Assembly: GCF_000172555.1 (NCBI RefSeq)
Contig: NZ_ABOX02000022.1
Span: forward strand, 43,423-107,422
From: Pedosphaera parvula Ellin514
GTDB lineage: Bacteria; Verrucomicrobiota; Verrucomicrobiia; Limisphaerales; Pedosphaeraceae
DNA length: 64,000 nucleotides
Direction: 5' to 3'
Positions 48,040-57,119 of this stretch are shown in pieces. Numbering within the stretch: the first letter of the stretch is position 1; the number at the start of each line of letters is the position of its first letter. The position numbers and the translations under genes are program-made. The notes under the pieces are model-generated. The model did no database searches. It was given only the letters and a program-made list of their open reading frames with translations, and had not been told where the DNA came from.

Positions 48040-48582
48040 ATGAACCATTCACTCCGCCTTTGCCGCGAAACGGATATCCCGGCTCTGGAAGAACTCATTC
48101 CCCTGTCTGTCCGGACTCTCCAGTCGCCGTGCTATTCTGTTTCCCAGATGGAAGCAGCCCTGGGTCCCGTGTTTGGCGTAGACCGCCAGCTTATTCTGGA
48201 TCAGACCTATTTCATCGTCGAAGAGCAGGGGAGAGTTGTTGGTTGTGGTGGCTGGAGCAGACGCAAAACTCTCTTCGGCAGTGACGAGGGCCGGAGTGAA
48301 GCGCAAAACCCATTGCTCAACCCATTACAGGATGCCGCCCGCATCCGCGCTTTCTTTGTCCATCCAGATTTCGCGCGTCGTGGAATCGGTCGCGCGCTGC
48401 TATTTGCCTGTGAAAAGGCCTGCATCCAGGCTGGTTTTCAAAGAGCTGAACTCGTCGCCACGCTTGCCGGCGAACCGCTCTACACAAATTATGGCTACGC
48501 TGAGTTCGAGCGTTATTCAATTCCGCTGGCCCATGGTCTTTCGCTGCCTGTCGTGCGAATGCGGAAAGTCTTCCTCCTTTAA
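48040..48582 (+). CDS. GNAT-family N-acetyltransferase
   Basis: From ATG 48040 the protein has about 180 residues. It begins 'MNHSLRLCRETDIPALEELI', typical of GNAT proteins, and has the acetyl-CoA site 'IRAFFVHPDFARRGIGRALL' (RRGIGRAL = R/QxxGxG/A) and 'LYTNYGYAEFERY' near the end. The acceptor is unknown. Upstream sequence in the same frame is open to 47869 but shows no similarity. Confidence 0.9.
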   Translation: MNHSLRLCRETDIPALEELIPLSVRTLQSPCYSVSQMEAALGPVFGVDRQLILDQTYFIVEEQGRVVGCGGWSRRKTLFGSDEGRSEAQNPLLNPLQDAARIRAFFVHPDFARRGIGRALLFACEKACIQAGFQRAELVATLAGEPLYTNYGYAEFERYSIPLAHGLSLPVVRMRKVFLL

Positions 48583-49140
48583 GGAGTCGGTCGTTCCCTG
48601 ACCGATCTGACGTTCACCAACTGCTGCCTGAGGGCATTGTCTTCTGTAATAAATATTTTGGCTCAATCTATTCACCTCACAGCGGATTTGCCTGGATCAA
48701 TGCTTTTAGGACTGATGCAAATTCGTTTGGGAAAACAAAACCCTATCGCGATCAAATCACGATTAGTAATCCTGTTTACCAGCGGTTTTTCTCTTTGTCG
48801 ACCTGCTGTAAAACACTAGGCCACCATTGGAGCTCATCACCTGGGGCGCATCTTGAAACTGTTCTTAAGAAATAAAACCACTGTTCGGAAACTGAGGCAT
48901 TTTAATCAACTTTGCCAAGATTAAGAACAGTGATGAGATGCACCCATCACCTGCTTCAAATCTCTTGCCTCTTTTACAATTCAGCATTACTTTTCCCCAC
49001 GCTTGGGTTGGCATCCAGGCAATGAACCTACTGACCAAATGCCGTTCGTTGTGAAAGTGTTTGAGGCACTGTCCTTGTAATTTCTTTCTCTCGTTACCCG
49101 AAAGCGAAGTGCCTATGGCAGAATCGCGCGTGTTTTTATT
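48583..49140. other. Long non-coding stretch upstream of the KaiC-like gene
   Basis: About 560 bases contain no convincing gene. The notable structure is a long imperfect inverted repeat at 48848-48868 and 48921-48941. The stretch must hold the promoter of the KaiC-like operon, but I see no clear hexamers. Confidence 0.5.
48848..48941. promoter_or_regulatory. Long imperfect hairpin upstream of the KaiC-like operon
   Basis: Two 21-base arms (48848-48868 and 48921-48941) pair at 17 positions: six outer bases (GCATCT), a 4-base internal mismatch and eleven inner bases (ACTGTTCTTAA). The loop is 52 bases and AT-rich. It lies 200 bases before the KaiC-like start. It could be an RNA structure, a protein-binding dyad or a relic of a small mobile element. 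Confidence 0.4.
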
Positions 49141-50634
49141 ATGAGTTCAGTTGTAAACAATTCCAGTAATATGGTGACCACCGGGGTTCCAGGTCTTGAT
49201 GAAATCCTCTGCGGGGGCTTGCCGCGCAACCGAATTTACCTGGTTTCCGGCGATCCTGGCGTGGGCAAAACCACCATGGCTCTTCAATTCCTGCTGGAAG
49301 GCGTTCGTCTCAAGGAGCCGGGTCTATATATTACGCTTTCTGAAACCAAGGACGAATTGATTGGTGTCAGCGAATCTCATGGGTGGTCATTGGAGCATTT
49401 CGCGCTCTTTGAACTGTCAGCCATCGAACAGCAACTCAAGGGTGAGACTGAAAACACTTTTTTTCATCCATCCGAGGTCGAACTCAATCGAACCACCCGT
49501 GTTATTCTGAGTGAAGTTGAACGCACAAACCCGGTCCGAGTGGTCTTTGATTCGCTTTCAGAACTGCGTTTGATGTCGGAAACGCCGCTCCGTTTTCGGC
49601 GGCAGATGCTCAGCCTGAAACAATTTTTTGCCGGCCGGAATTGCACGGTCCTGTTTTTGGATGACCGATCGGCTGACACGCGCGATGCGCAGGTGGAAAG
49701 CATTGCCCATGGAGTTCTCAGCATGGAAAAAACCTCGCCTGAATATGGAATTTCCCGACGCACTTTCACCGTCGATAAGGTGCGCGGGGTGAAGTTCATG
49801 GAGGGTCGGCATGATTTCGTCATCAAAAAGGGCGGCATGGTGATTTTCCCCCGTTTGATAGCAGCTGAACACCACACCGAGTTTAAACGCGAAGCCTTTC
49901 CAAGTGGAATTGCCGAACTCGACGCGTTGTTGGGAGGTGGAATTGATCGTGGTACGAGCAACATGTTTATGGGCCCTCCCGGCACGGGCAAATCCACCCT
50001 GGCCATGCGCTATGCATCCGCCGCTGTTGCCAAGGGCGAAAAAGTGCGATTCTTTAGTTTCGATGAAACTGCTGGCACGCTGGTGGGTCGCTCCATTGCC
50101 CTCGGCATGGACATTCGCCCGCACCTCAAATCGGGACTGCTCTGTATTGAACAGATTGACCCTGCGGAAATCTCGCCGGGAGAACTGGCCCACTCCATCC
50201 AAAAGGCCGTGGAAAAGGATGGCACCCGGATGGTTATTATCGATAGCATTAACGGCTACTTGAACGCCATGCCGGGGGAACGTTTCCTCAGTCTCCAATT
50301 ACATGAACTGCTCAGCTACCTTAACCAGCAGGGTGTCATCACGATCATGGTGCTGGCGCAACAAGGAATGTTGGGAAACATGCAATCGGCAGTAGACCTC
50401 ACCTATCTGGCCGATACGGTCGTGCTCCATCGCTATTTCGAGGCGTTTGGCGAAGTGCGTCAGGCGATCTCCGTCATTAAAAAGCGTAGCGGCAGCCACG
50501 AACGAACCATTCGCGAATTTAAACTCGATTCAGAGGGCCTTCACATCGGCCCGCCACTCAAGGAGTTTCAAGGCGTGCTGACCGGCGTGCCCAATTTTCG
50601 AAGCCCTTCAGAGCAGGGCTTAAAATTGAAATAA
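49141..50634 (+). CDS. KaiC-like double-domain RecA ATPase
   Basis: The 497-residue protein has two KaiC domains with Walker A motifs GDPGVGKTT (37-45) and GPPGTGKST (278-286). Each is preceded by 'TTGVPGLDEILCGGLP' or 'PSGIAELDALLGGGI', and the end 'RSGSHERTIREFKLDSEGL' matches KaiC. At the place of the paired Ser-Thr phosphosites of cyanobacterial KaiC the sequence reads 'LTYLADT', that is Thr-Tyr, so classic Ser/Thr autophosphorylation is uncertain. No kaiA or kaiB is nearby. A histidine kinase and response regulator follow directly, so the ATPase probably belongs to a signalling module and not to a clock. Confidence 0.9.
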   Translation: MSSVVNNSSNMVTTGVPGLDEILCGGLPRNRIYLVSGDPGVGKTTMALQFLLEGVRLKEPGLYITLSETKDELIGVSESHGWSLEHFALFELSAIEQQLKGETENTFFHPSEVELNRTTRVILSEVERTNPVRVVFDSLSELRLMSETPLRFRRQMLSLKQFFAGRNCTVLFLDDRSADTRDAQVESIAHGVLSMEKTSPEYGISRRTFTVDKVRGVKFMEGRHDFVIKKGGMVIFPRLIAAEHHTEFKREAFPSGIAELDALLGGGIDRGTSNMFMGPPGTGKSTLAMRYASAAVAKGEKVRFFSFDETAGTLVGRSIALGMDIRPHLKSGLLCIEQIDPAEISPGELAHSIQKAVEKDGTRMVIIDSINGYLNAMPGERFLSLQLHELLSYLNQQGVITIMVLAQQGMLGNMQSAVDLTYLADTVVLHRYFEAFGEVRQAISVIKKRSGSHERTIREFKLDSEGLHIGPPLKEFQGVLTGVPNFRSPSEQGLKLK

Positions 50635-50671
50635 ATTCTCCAACTAGTGCTACATTGTCGCTGTTATTCTT

Positions 50672-52195
50672 GTGAATTCCGTCAAAGTTGAAGATCGCAT
50701 CCTCGTCCTTGCCCCTACGGGGCAGGATGCGGAACTGACTGTCGCCTTCCTGATCAAAGCTGGTTTTAAAGCGCAAGCCTGCCGTGACATGTTCGATCTG
50801 GCTCATCAGATTCAATTCGGCTGCGGCGCCGTTGCCATTGCGGAAGAGGCCTTGGGCTCAAGTTCGGTGCAGGTCCTGGTCGATCTTTGTGCCCACCAGC
50901 CCTCCTGGTCCGACCTTCCCATCACCATCGTCACCAGCGGTGCGGAAGCCACGGAAGGAACGATGCAGCGTTTGACTGTGTTCGGCCCGACCGGCAACGT
51001 CACGTTTCTTGAACGCCCCTTCCGGCCGCTGACTCTGGTAAATACCATGCAGGCCGCCTTGCGTTCACGCCGGCGTCAGTATCAGGTCCGCGACCTGCTG
51101 GAACAACGGGAAACCATTCTTCAGAGCATCAATGACATCTTCGTCACTCTGGATAAGAACTGGCGTTATACTTATGTGAACGAACAAGCCGCCACCGCCT
51201 CTCATTTGACGGTTGAAAAAATGCTCGGCCAAAGCATCTGGGATCTTTTTCCTCACCTGGCGGAATCCATTGTTGCACAGGAGATGCGTCGTGCCATGGC
51301 AGAGAATGTCATTGTGCAACTGGAACATTTGAATGAGCGGGAGCAAAAGTGGCTTGATCTCCGTATCTATCCCTCATCCAATGGCATTGCCATGCTGGCT
51401 ACGGATATTACCGCCCGCAAGAAGGTCGAAATCGCCTTCCAGGCCGCCAAGGACCAGCTTAGCCATTACGCCACTGATCTCGAAAAAACGGTTGCCGAAC
51501 GCACCGCCAAACTGGAGGAAACCATTTCGGAACTGGAGGCGTTTTCCTACAGCGTCTCACATGACCTCCGCGCTCCCTTGCGGGCCATGCAAAATTATTC
51601 CCAGTTTCTCATGGAGGATTTTGCCGAGAAACTGAACGGCGAAGGCAGGGAGTACATCAACCGTATTATCAACGCTTCCAATCGATTGGACCGCCTCATC
51701 CAGGACATTTTGACGTATAGCCGGGCCACCCGTAGTGACATCACCATTCAACCTGTTGACCTGGAGAAGTTGGTCACCGACATCATTCAACATTATCCCC
51801 CCCTGCAACCGCCCACGGCAAAGATTGATCTTCAATTGCCGTTGCTGGGCGTCCTGGCGCATGAGGCCTCGCTGACCCAATGCATTTCCAATCTCCTGGT
51901 CAACGCCGTGAAATTTGTAGCCCCTGGCGTGGTTCCTGAGGTGAAGGTCTGGACGGAAATGGTTGAAGACCAGGTCAGGATCAATTTCCAGGACAATGGA
52001 ATTGGCATCGATCCTCATTATCAAAACCGCATTTTCAAAATGTTTGAACGCGCGGTTCCTGAGGGAAAGTATGAGGGCACTGGCATCGGCCTGGCCATCG
52101 TGCGAAAGGCGGTTGAGCGGATGGGAGGAAGCGTGGGAGTAAAGTCGGAACTGGGCAAGGGCAGTAAATTCTGGATCCAATTACCTAAAGGTTAA
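50672..52195 (+). CDS. PAS sensor histidine kinase with N-terminal receiver-like domain
   Basis: The frame starts at GTG 50672, with no good ATG nearby, and gives 507 residues. Residues 1-130 look like a receiver fold ('RILVLAPTGQDAELTVAFL'; end 'VTFLERPFRPLTLVNTMQAA') that lacks a clear phosphoacceptor Asp. A PAS domain follows ('ILQSINDIFVTLDKNWRYTY'), then a coiled coil and the kinase core with H297 in 'SYSVSHDLRAPLRAMQNYS', N box 'QCISNLLVNAVKFV', G1 'DNGIGIDPHY' and G2 'GTGIGLAIVRKAVER'. This is the bacteriophytochrome-like HisKA group. It has no membrane span, so it is a cytoplasmic sensor. Confidence 0.92.
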   Translation: MNSVKVEDRILVLAPTGQDAELTVAFLIKAGFKAQACRDMFDLAHQIQFGCGAVAIAEEALGSSSVQVLVDLCAHQPSWSDLPITIVTSGAEATEGTMQRLTVFGPTGNVTFLERPFRPLTLVNTMQAALRSRRRQYQVRDLLEQRETILQSINDIFVTLDKNWRYTYVNEQAATASHLTVEKMLGQSIWDLFPHLAESIVAQEMRRAMAENVIVQLEHLNEREQKWLDLRIYPSSNGIAMLATDITARKKVEIAFQAAKDQLSHYATDLEKTVAERTAKLEETISELEAFSYSVSHDLRAPLRAMQNYSQFLMEDFAEKLNGEGREYINRIINASNRLDRLIQDILTYSRATRSDITIQPVDLEKLVTDIIQHYPPLQPPTAKIDLQLPLLGVLAHEASLTQCISNLLVNAVKFVAPGVVPEVKVWTEMVEDQVRINFQDNGIGIDPHYQNRIFKMFERAVPEGKYEGTGIGLAIVRKAVERMGGSVGVKSELGKGSKFWIQLPKG

Positions 52196-52198
52196 ATC

Positions 52199-52636
52199 GT
52201 GCATACTGTAAAACCAATTCTTCTGGTCGAAGATAACGAGGACGATGTTTTCTTCATGAAACGTGCGGCCAAAACCGCTGAAATCGCTGACCCGCTTTTG
52301 GTCGCCACCGATGGCCAGGAGGCCATCGACTTTCTTTCCGGGACCGGAATCTACGCCGATCGTGATAAATACCCGATCCCTTCCCTGGTGTTGCTTGATC
52401 TCAAATTGCCCCGCAAGAGCGGCCATGAAGTCCTGCAATGGATTCGTGCGCAATCCCAGTTTAAAACTCTCATCGTGATCATTTTGTCCACCTCCCGTGA
52501 AGGCCGCGATGTGGAACTGGCCTATCAGTCCGGCGCCAACTCATATCTGGTCAAACCGACGGGTTCTCCTCAACTCACGGAGATGGCTCGCAGCTTGAAA
52601 GATTACTGGCTGAAGCAAAACGTTTTCGCGCCTTGA
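52199..52636 (+). CDS. Rcp1-like single-domain response regulator
   Basis: The 145-residue protein is a stand-alone receiver: acidic pocket 'LLVEDNEDDVFFMKRA', phosphoacceptor D67 in 'SLVLLDLKLPRKSGHEVL', Thr/Ser 'IILSTSREGRDVE' and Lys in 'SYLVKPTGSPQL'. It resembles Rcp1, the partner of phytochrome-type kinases. It starts at GTG 52199, 3 bases after the kinase stop, and is the likely target of that kinase. It has no output domain. Confidence 0.93.
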   Translation: MHTVKPILLVEDNEDDVFFMKRAAKTAEIADPLLVATDGQEAIDFLSGTGIYADRDKYPIPSLVLLDLKLPRKSGHEVLQWIRAQSQFKTLIVIILSTSREGRDVELAYQSGANSYLVKPTGSPQLTEMARSLKDYWLKQNVFAP

Positions 52637-52641
52637 AGCAT

Positions 52642-53043
52642 TCAGCCGAGTTGCTGCATCACGCCGTGCAAGTCCCAGTTGTTCCACGATTCCAATATCT
52701 GGCCATCTCGAATCCGGCAGATGCTCATGCCATCCGTCTTGACCTGTTTGCCAGTACTTTCCTTTCCCAGGAAATGTCCTCCATGTGTCATGGTGGCCGA
52801 CCAACGTGTTGCCACTAAATCGCCTTCGGTCACAAACTGCTCGCACTTGATATTCACGTCAGGGAAGGCGCTTTTTATTTGCTGAAAAAAGGGCAGGAAG
52901 CCCTTTGGACCATGTATAGGTCCGGCCCCCAGCCCGTAAGCCAGGCCGTCCTTTGCCATGAGTTCATTGATCGTGCTGACCTTGCCTTGATTCCATACCT
53001 CCTCGAACCAACGCGCCACTACGGTTGCATTTTCTTTGGCCAT
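52642..53043 (-). CDS. SnoaL-like ester cyclase / NTF2-fold protein
   Basis: From ATG 53043 the protein has about 133 residues and starts 'MAKENATVVARWFEEVWNQG'. The SnoaL-like pattern 'IHGPKGFLPFFQQIKSAFPD', 'TEGDLVATRWSATMTHGGHF' and 'DGQILESWNNWDLHGVMQQL' marks an NTF2-fold ester cyclase-like protein, a family with many unknown substrates. It converges on the response regulator with a 5-base gap. Confidence 0.85.
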   Translation of the reverse strand: MAKENATVVARWFEEVWNQGKVSTINELMAKDGLAYGLGAGPIHGPKGFLPFFQQIKSAFPDVNIKCEQFVTEGDLVATRWSATMTHGGHFLGKESTGKQVKTDGMSICRIRDGQILESWNNWDLHGVMQQLG

Positions 53044-53391
53044 AAGATTGTAAAGGGTTGTTCTTCCATTTCGCATTCTGGACTCCAGATTGCAAATCAA
53101 TTCTTAATGGTTTGGAAGTCCGGTGCTCTTCCTTGTCTGCCCGCTGCAATTCAGAAGTGGGGCGCCGTTGCCGCTGAAAGAGAAGCGTATGGAAAAATTA
53201 TTCTTAATCGTCAGCCCTTGGGTGTCCCTCGTTGGATGTAGTACCTGCAATGGCTCCGAACCATTGAGAACGGGCAGCAACATCTCCATGGATACGCGTC
53301 CACTAATGTGGAATGCCTTCATTCACGGCTTTTCAGCCGCCCTTTTTGGTTATGAGAATTCAAAATCCTATGTTAACTAATTGGTGGGCAC

Positions 53392-54336
53392 ATGAATGTC
53401 TTCGAACAAAAACTCGCCGAACTTCAGCTGACATTAAGACGCGACGCATTGCAAACCCTGCAAATCAACGTGGGACGCAAGTGCAACCAGGCCTGCCGCC
53501 ATTGTCATGTGGACGCCGCACCCTGGCGGACGGAGATGATGGATGAAACTACGGCGCATCGCCTCGGCGAATGGATTGAGAAGTACTGCCCTGCCATCGT
53601 TGATATTACCGGTGGCGCACCGGAGATCAGTGAGTTCTTTAAGTACTTCGTTGAAAAGGCAGTGGCAAATGGAGCGCACGTCATTGATCGTAATAACCTG
53701 ACCATCATTGAAGAAAAGGGATACGATTACCTGCCTGAATACCTGGCGGCCCATCAGGTGGAGGTAATTGCCTCGTTGCCCTGTTATTCAAAGGAAAACG
53801 TCAACCAACAACGCGGCAATGGAGTGTTCGATAAAAGCATTGCTGCCTTGAAGAAGCTGAATGCGGTGGGATATGGCACGCGGTTGCCGTTAAATCTGGT
53901 TTACAATCCGCTCGGTGCAAAGCTGCCCGGGCCACAGGCGGAGTTGGAAGCGGATTACAAGGAAGTGTTGGGACGCGAGTTTGGGATCATTTTCAACCGG
54001 CTGTTCACGATCACAAATCAACCGATTGCACGATTCGCTGAAGATCTGCGGAAGCAGGGGAAGTGGAATGAATATCTGGAACTGCTCGCCAATAGTTTCA
54101 ATCCCGGGACGATTGCAGGATTGATGTGCCGCAACACGTTGAGTGTCGGATACCGGGGGGAGCTTTACGACTGTGATTTCAATCAGATGCTCGGGATGCA
54201 ATTGCAGAACGGGAAACCGCTTTATTTATGGGATGTCACCCCGGAATACCTGGAGAATCGACCGATTCAAACCGGAACCCATTGTCTGGCTTGCACTGCC
54301 GGTTGCGGCAGCAGTTGCACCGGAACTTTGGCTTGA
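53392..54336 (+). CDS. arsS: Arsenosugar biosynthesis radical SAM protein ArsS
   Basis: The 314-residue radical SAM enzyme has its 4Fe-4S cysteines C31, C35 and C38 in 'GRKCNQACRHCHVDAAPWR'. The family-specific C-terminal part includes 'LMCRNTLSVGYRGELYDCDF' and ends 'HCLACTAGCGSSCTGTLA', with several cysteines near the site where some relatives have selenocysteine. ArsS joins 5'-deoxyadenosine to dimethylarsenic to make arsenosugar precursors. It is immediately followed by arsM, which makes the methylated arsenic, which supports the assignment. Confidence 0.92.
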   Translation: MNVFEQKLAELQLTLRRDALQTLQINVGRKCNQACRHCHVDAAPWRTEMMDETTAHRLGEWIEKYCPAIVDITGGAPEISEFFKYFVEKAVANGAHVIDRNNLTIIEEKGYDYLPEYLAAHQVEVIASLPCYSKENVNQQRGNGVFDKSIAALKKLNAVGYGTRLPLNLVYNPLGAKLPGPQAELEADYKEVLGREFGIIFNRLFTITNQPIARFAEDLRKQGKWNEYLELLANSFNPGTIAGLMCRNTLSVGYRGELYDCDFNQMLGMQLQNGKPLYLWDVTPEYLENRPIQTGTHCLACTAGCGSSCTGTLA

Positions 54337-54439
54337 GTGCGTGGAATAATTCAGTTGTCCGTGCATCCAACGGCTTTTCGCTGTCGTTTGTATTTTTGAT
54401 TTTGCTACTATTATAGGCAATTAACCGGATTTTTGGACT

Positions 54440-55609
54440 ATGGATACAACCACTTCGCTACGCACTGAATCTGCTGTCAAAGACCGTTACGCAGCCGCTG
54501 CCAAAGCGCCGGAAGCGGCCCTGTGCTGCCCGATCTCATATGATCCTCAATTCCTAAAAATCATACCAAAGGAAGTCATTGAAAAGGATTATGGCTGTGG
54601 CGATCCCAGCAAATATTTGAAGCCGGGTGAAACCGTGCTGGATCTGGGCAGCGGCACCGGAAAGATTTGCTTTATCGCAGCACAGGTGGTCGGTCCCCAA
54701 GGCCGGGTCATCGGCGTGGACATGACCGATGATATGCTGGAAGTCGCGCGCCGCAATGCCCCCGTCGTGGCGGAACGACTTGGCTACGCGAATGTGGAAT
54801 TTCGCAAAGGACGCATCCAGGATTTGGCGCTTGACCTCGAATTGTTGGACCGCGAGTTGAAGCAACATCCGATTTCAGATGCCGCCTCCTTTTTGGCTGC
54901 GGATGAACGAGCTCAGGATTTACGGGTCCGGCATCCCTTGGTGGCAACCGATTCCGTGGATGTGGTTGTGTCCAACTGCGTGTTGAACCTGGTTGAGGCG
55001 AAATCCAAACGCCAGCTATTCGAGGAGATTTTTCGGGTGCTGAAAAAGGGCGGGCGAGCGGTAATTTCAGACATCGTTGCGGACGAAGCCGTGCCCCAGG
55101 AATTGCAAAATGATCCTACTCTCTGGAGCGGCTGTATCTCCGGGGCATTGACCGAAGCGGAATTTTTAAAGGCGTTCACCAACGCAGGGTTTTACGGAGT
55201 GCAAATCCTGAAACGTGACGATTCACCCTGGCAGACCGTGAAAGGAATCGAATTCCGCTCACTTACCATCGCTGCCTATAAGGGCAAACAGGGCCCTTGC
55301 CACGACCGTAACCAGGCGGTGGTTTACCTGGGGCCGTTTAAGGAAGTGTTGGACGATGACAATCATCGCATGGAACGAGGGCTCCGCTACGCCGTGTGTG
55401 ACAAGACCTATCAGCTTTATAAGAAGGAGCCTTACAAGCAGTGCTTCGCATTTATTGATCCTGTAAAGCCCATCTCCCTGGAAGAGGCGAAGCCATTTGA
55501 TTGTTCGAGAACTTCATTACGACATCCGAGGGAAACCAAAGGTCAGGAATACAATATTACCACCGAAGCCAGCCAATGTTGTGATGGTGGTGGGGGAAAT
55601 TGCTGCTAA
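54440..55609 (+). CDS. arsM: Arsenite S-adenosylmethionine methyltransferase
   Basis: The 389-residue enzyme methylates As(III). It has the SAM site 'VLDLGSGTGKICFIAAQVVG' and the three cysteines that bind arsenite in ArsM: C53 in 'DYGCGDPSKY', C180 in 'VVSNCVLNLVEA' and C232 in 'WSGCISGALTEAEF'. An insert of about 30 residues (130-165) separates the usual 'GRIQDL' and 'SVDVVVSNC' parts. The C-terminus ends 'QCCDGGGGNCC', two Cys pairs that may also bind metalloid. It lies 103 bases after arsS and 24 before the DUF547 gene. Confidence 0.92.
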   Translation: MDTTTSLRTESAVKDRYAAAAKAPEAALCCPISYDPQFLKIIPKEVIEKDYGCGDPSKYLKPGETVLDLGSGTGKICFIAAQVVGPQGRVIGVDMTDDMLEVARRNAPVVAERLGYANVEFRKGRIQDLALDLELLDRELKQHPISDAASFLAADERAQDLRVRHPLVATDSVDVVVSNCVLNLVEAKSKRQLFEEIFRVLKKGGRAVISDIVADEAVPQELQNDPTLWSGCISGALTEAEFLKAFTNAGFYGVQILKRDDSPWQTVKGIEFRSLTIAAYKGKQGPCHDRNQAVVYLGPFKEVLDDDNHRMERGLRYAVCDKTYQLYKKEPYKQCFAFIDPVKPISLEEAKPFDCSRTSLRHPRETKGQEYNITTEASQCCDGGGGNCC

Positions 55610-55633
55610 GACTTTCATCCAGAAGGGGCAATC

Positions 55634-56401
55634 ATGAGATTATTTACAATTCTTTTGTTAGTGCTCAGCCTCACTGAATTCGTTCAAGCAGCGGAGTTTG
55701 ATCACTCTCATCAGCATTTCGACCGGGTGCTCAAACAATATGTGAAGAATGGATTGGTAAATTATGCAGGATTGAAGACGCATCCACAGGAGTTGAACAG
55801 TTATCTCGATCAACTGGCGAGCGTCCCGGAAGATGAGTTTGCCCGGTGGAACGAAAACCAGCAGATGGCGTTTTTAATCAATCTTTATAATGCGGCAACG
55901 TTGCGCCTGATCGTCGATCATTATCCGGTAAAGAGCATTAAGGATATCGGCGGAGTGCTCAACGGGCCGTGGAAGCAGAAGGTGGTGCATCTTTGGGGCG
56001 AGACGATTACGTTGGATGACCTTGAGCATGGGATTTTGCGGAAACGGTACGCGGAGCCGCGAGTACATTTTGCGCTGGTTTGTGCGGCGCACGGTTGCCC
56101 GCCCTTGCGTGAGGAGGCCTACACGGAAAAGAAATTGAATGAGCAACTGGATGATCAGGGCAGGAGATTTATTGGTAATAAGGAAAAGAATCGAGTGGAT
56201 GTCTCGGCTCATGTTGTCTATCTCTCACCCATCTTCAAATGGTATGCCCAGGATTTTGAAAAAAAGGGCTCTCCAGTGCTTAAGTGGATCACGCCTTTTT
56301 TCACAAAAGAGGAGCAGGCAGCATTAACGAACGGGGGCGAGTTTAAGATTCGTTATACCGATTATGATTGGTCACTAAACGATTCCTCAGTTGGCAAATA
56401 A
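55634..56401 (+). CDS. Exported DUF547 protein
   Basis: This 255-residue protein has a signal peptide 'MRLFTILLLVLSLTEFVQAA' and a DUF547 domain: 'WNENQQMAFLINLYNAATLR', 'IKDIGGVLNGPWKQKVV', 'HFALVCAAHGCPPLREEAY' and 'LSPIFKWYAQDF'. A His-Gly-Cys-Pro motif suggests a papain-like or metal-binding site, but no activity is established. DUF547 genes often lie with TVP38 and disulfide oxidoreductase genes near arsS. The stop is 6 bases before the next start. Confidence 0.88.
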   Translation: MRLFTILLLVLSLTEFVQAAEFDHSHQHFDRVLKQYVKNGLVNYAGLKTHPQELNSYLDQLASVPEDEFARWNENQQMAFLINLYNAATLRLIVDHYPVKSIKDIGGVLNGPWKQKVVHLWGETITLDDLEHGILRKRYAEPRVHFALVCAAHGCPPLREEAYTEKKLNEQLDDQGRRFIGNKEKNRVDVSAHVVYLSPIFKWYAQDFEKKGSPVLKWITPFFTKEEQAALTNGGEFKIRYTDYDWSLNDSSVGK

Positions 56402-56407
56402 TGGGCC

Positions 56408-57115
56408 ATGAACGGGGCGAGCGCAACAGGGAGCAAATCGTCTTCCAAATGGAAATGGGTTTTGTGGATCGTTGTCATTTTGCTTCTGATCGGCCTCGGC
56501 AAATACCTGCATGTCCAAACCTTTTTGCAAAAGTTGCTGGATTGGATCAACGGCCTGGGAGCCTGGGGCTGGGCAGCCTTTGTATTGATTTATATCCTGG
56601 CGTGTGTGCTCCTCATTCCGGGGTCCATACTGACGCTGGGGGCAGGAGCTATTTTCGGCGTGGTGAAAGGCTCGATCCTGGTTTCCATCGGCGCGACATT
56701 GGGGGCGACCGTTGCTTTTCTAATCGGGCGTTATTTGGCCCGGAATGCCATCGCCCGGAAAATCGAACACAACGAAAAGTTTTCAGCCATCGATAAAGCC
56801 GTGGCCGCGCAAGGCTGGAAAATTGTGCTGTTGACCCGGCTATCACCCATTTTTCCCTTCACCCTTTTGAACTATGTTTTCGGTCTGACAAGGATTTCAC
56901 TGCGCGATTATGTGCTCGCATCGTGGATTGGGATGATGCCCGGAACGGTGATGTATGTCTATATCGGTTCCCTGGCCCGGTTGGCGGGGGAGCGGACCCG
57001 CACGCCTGCCGAATGGGCTCTGTATGGAATTGGTTTAATCGCCACAGTGGTGGTGACAATTTTTGTCACCAGGATTGCGCGCAATGCCCTGAACGAACAA
57101 ATTGCAAATAATTAA
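56408..57115 (+). CDS. TVP38/TMEM64-family (VTT domain) membrane protein
   Basis: The 235-residue protein has about six hydrophobic segments and the VTT core: 'LIPGSILTLGAGAIFGVVKG', 'GATLGATVAFLIGRYLARN' and 'LTRLSPIFPFTLLNYVFGLT'. VTT proteins (DedA superfamily) act as lipid scramblases or flippases or as small-molecule transporters. In this operon it could move an arsenolipid or arsenosugar intermediate, which is inference. The FAD oxidoreductase gene begins 4 bases after its stop. Confidence 0.88.
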   Translation: MNGASATGSKSSSKWKWVLWIVVILLLIGLGKYLHVQTFLQKLLDWINGLGAWGWAAFVLIYILACVLLIPGSILTLGAGAIFGVVKGSILVSIGATLGATVAFLIGRYLARNAIARKIEHNEKFSAIDKAVAAQGWKIVLLTRLSPIFPFTLLNYVFGLTRISLRDYVLASWIGMMPGTVMYVYIGSLARLAGERTRTPAEWALYGIGLIATVVVTIFVTRIARNALNEQIANN

Positions 57116-57119
57116 TTGG

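Noticed and set aside
49141..50634. A cyanobacterial-type circadian clock
   Set aside because: No kaiA or kaiB is present and the CII phosphosite pair differs; KaiC-like ATPases are widespread in non-cyanobacteria with other roles.
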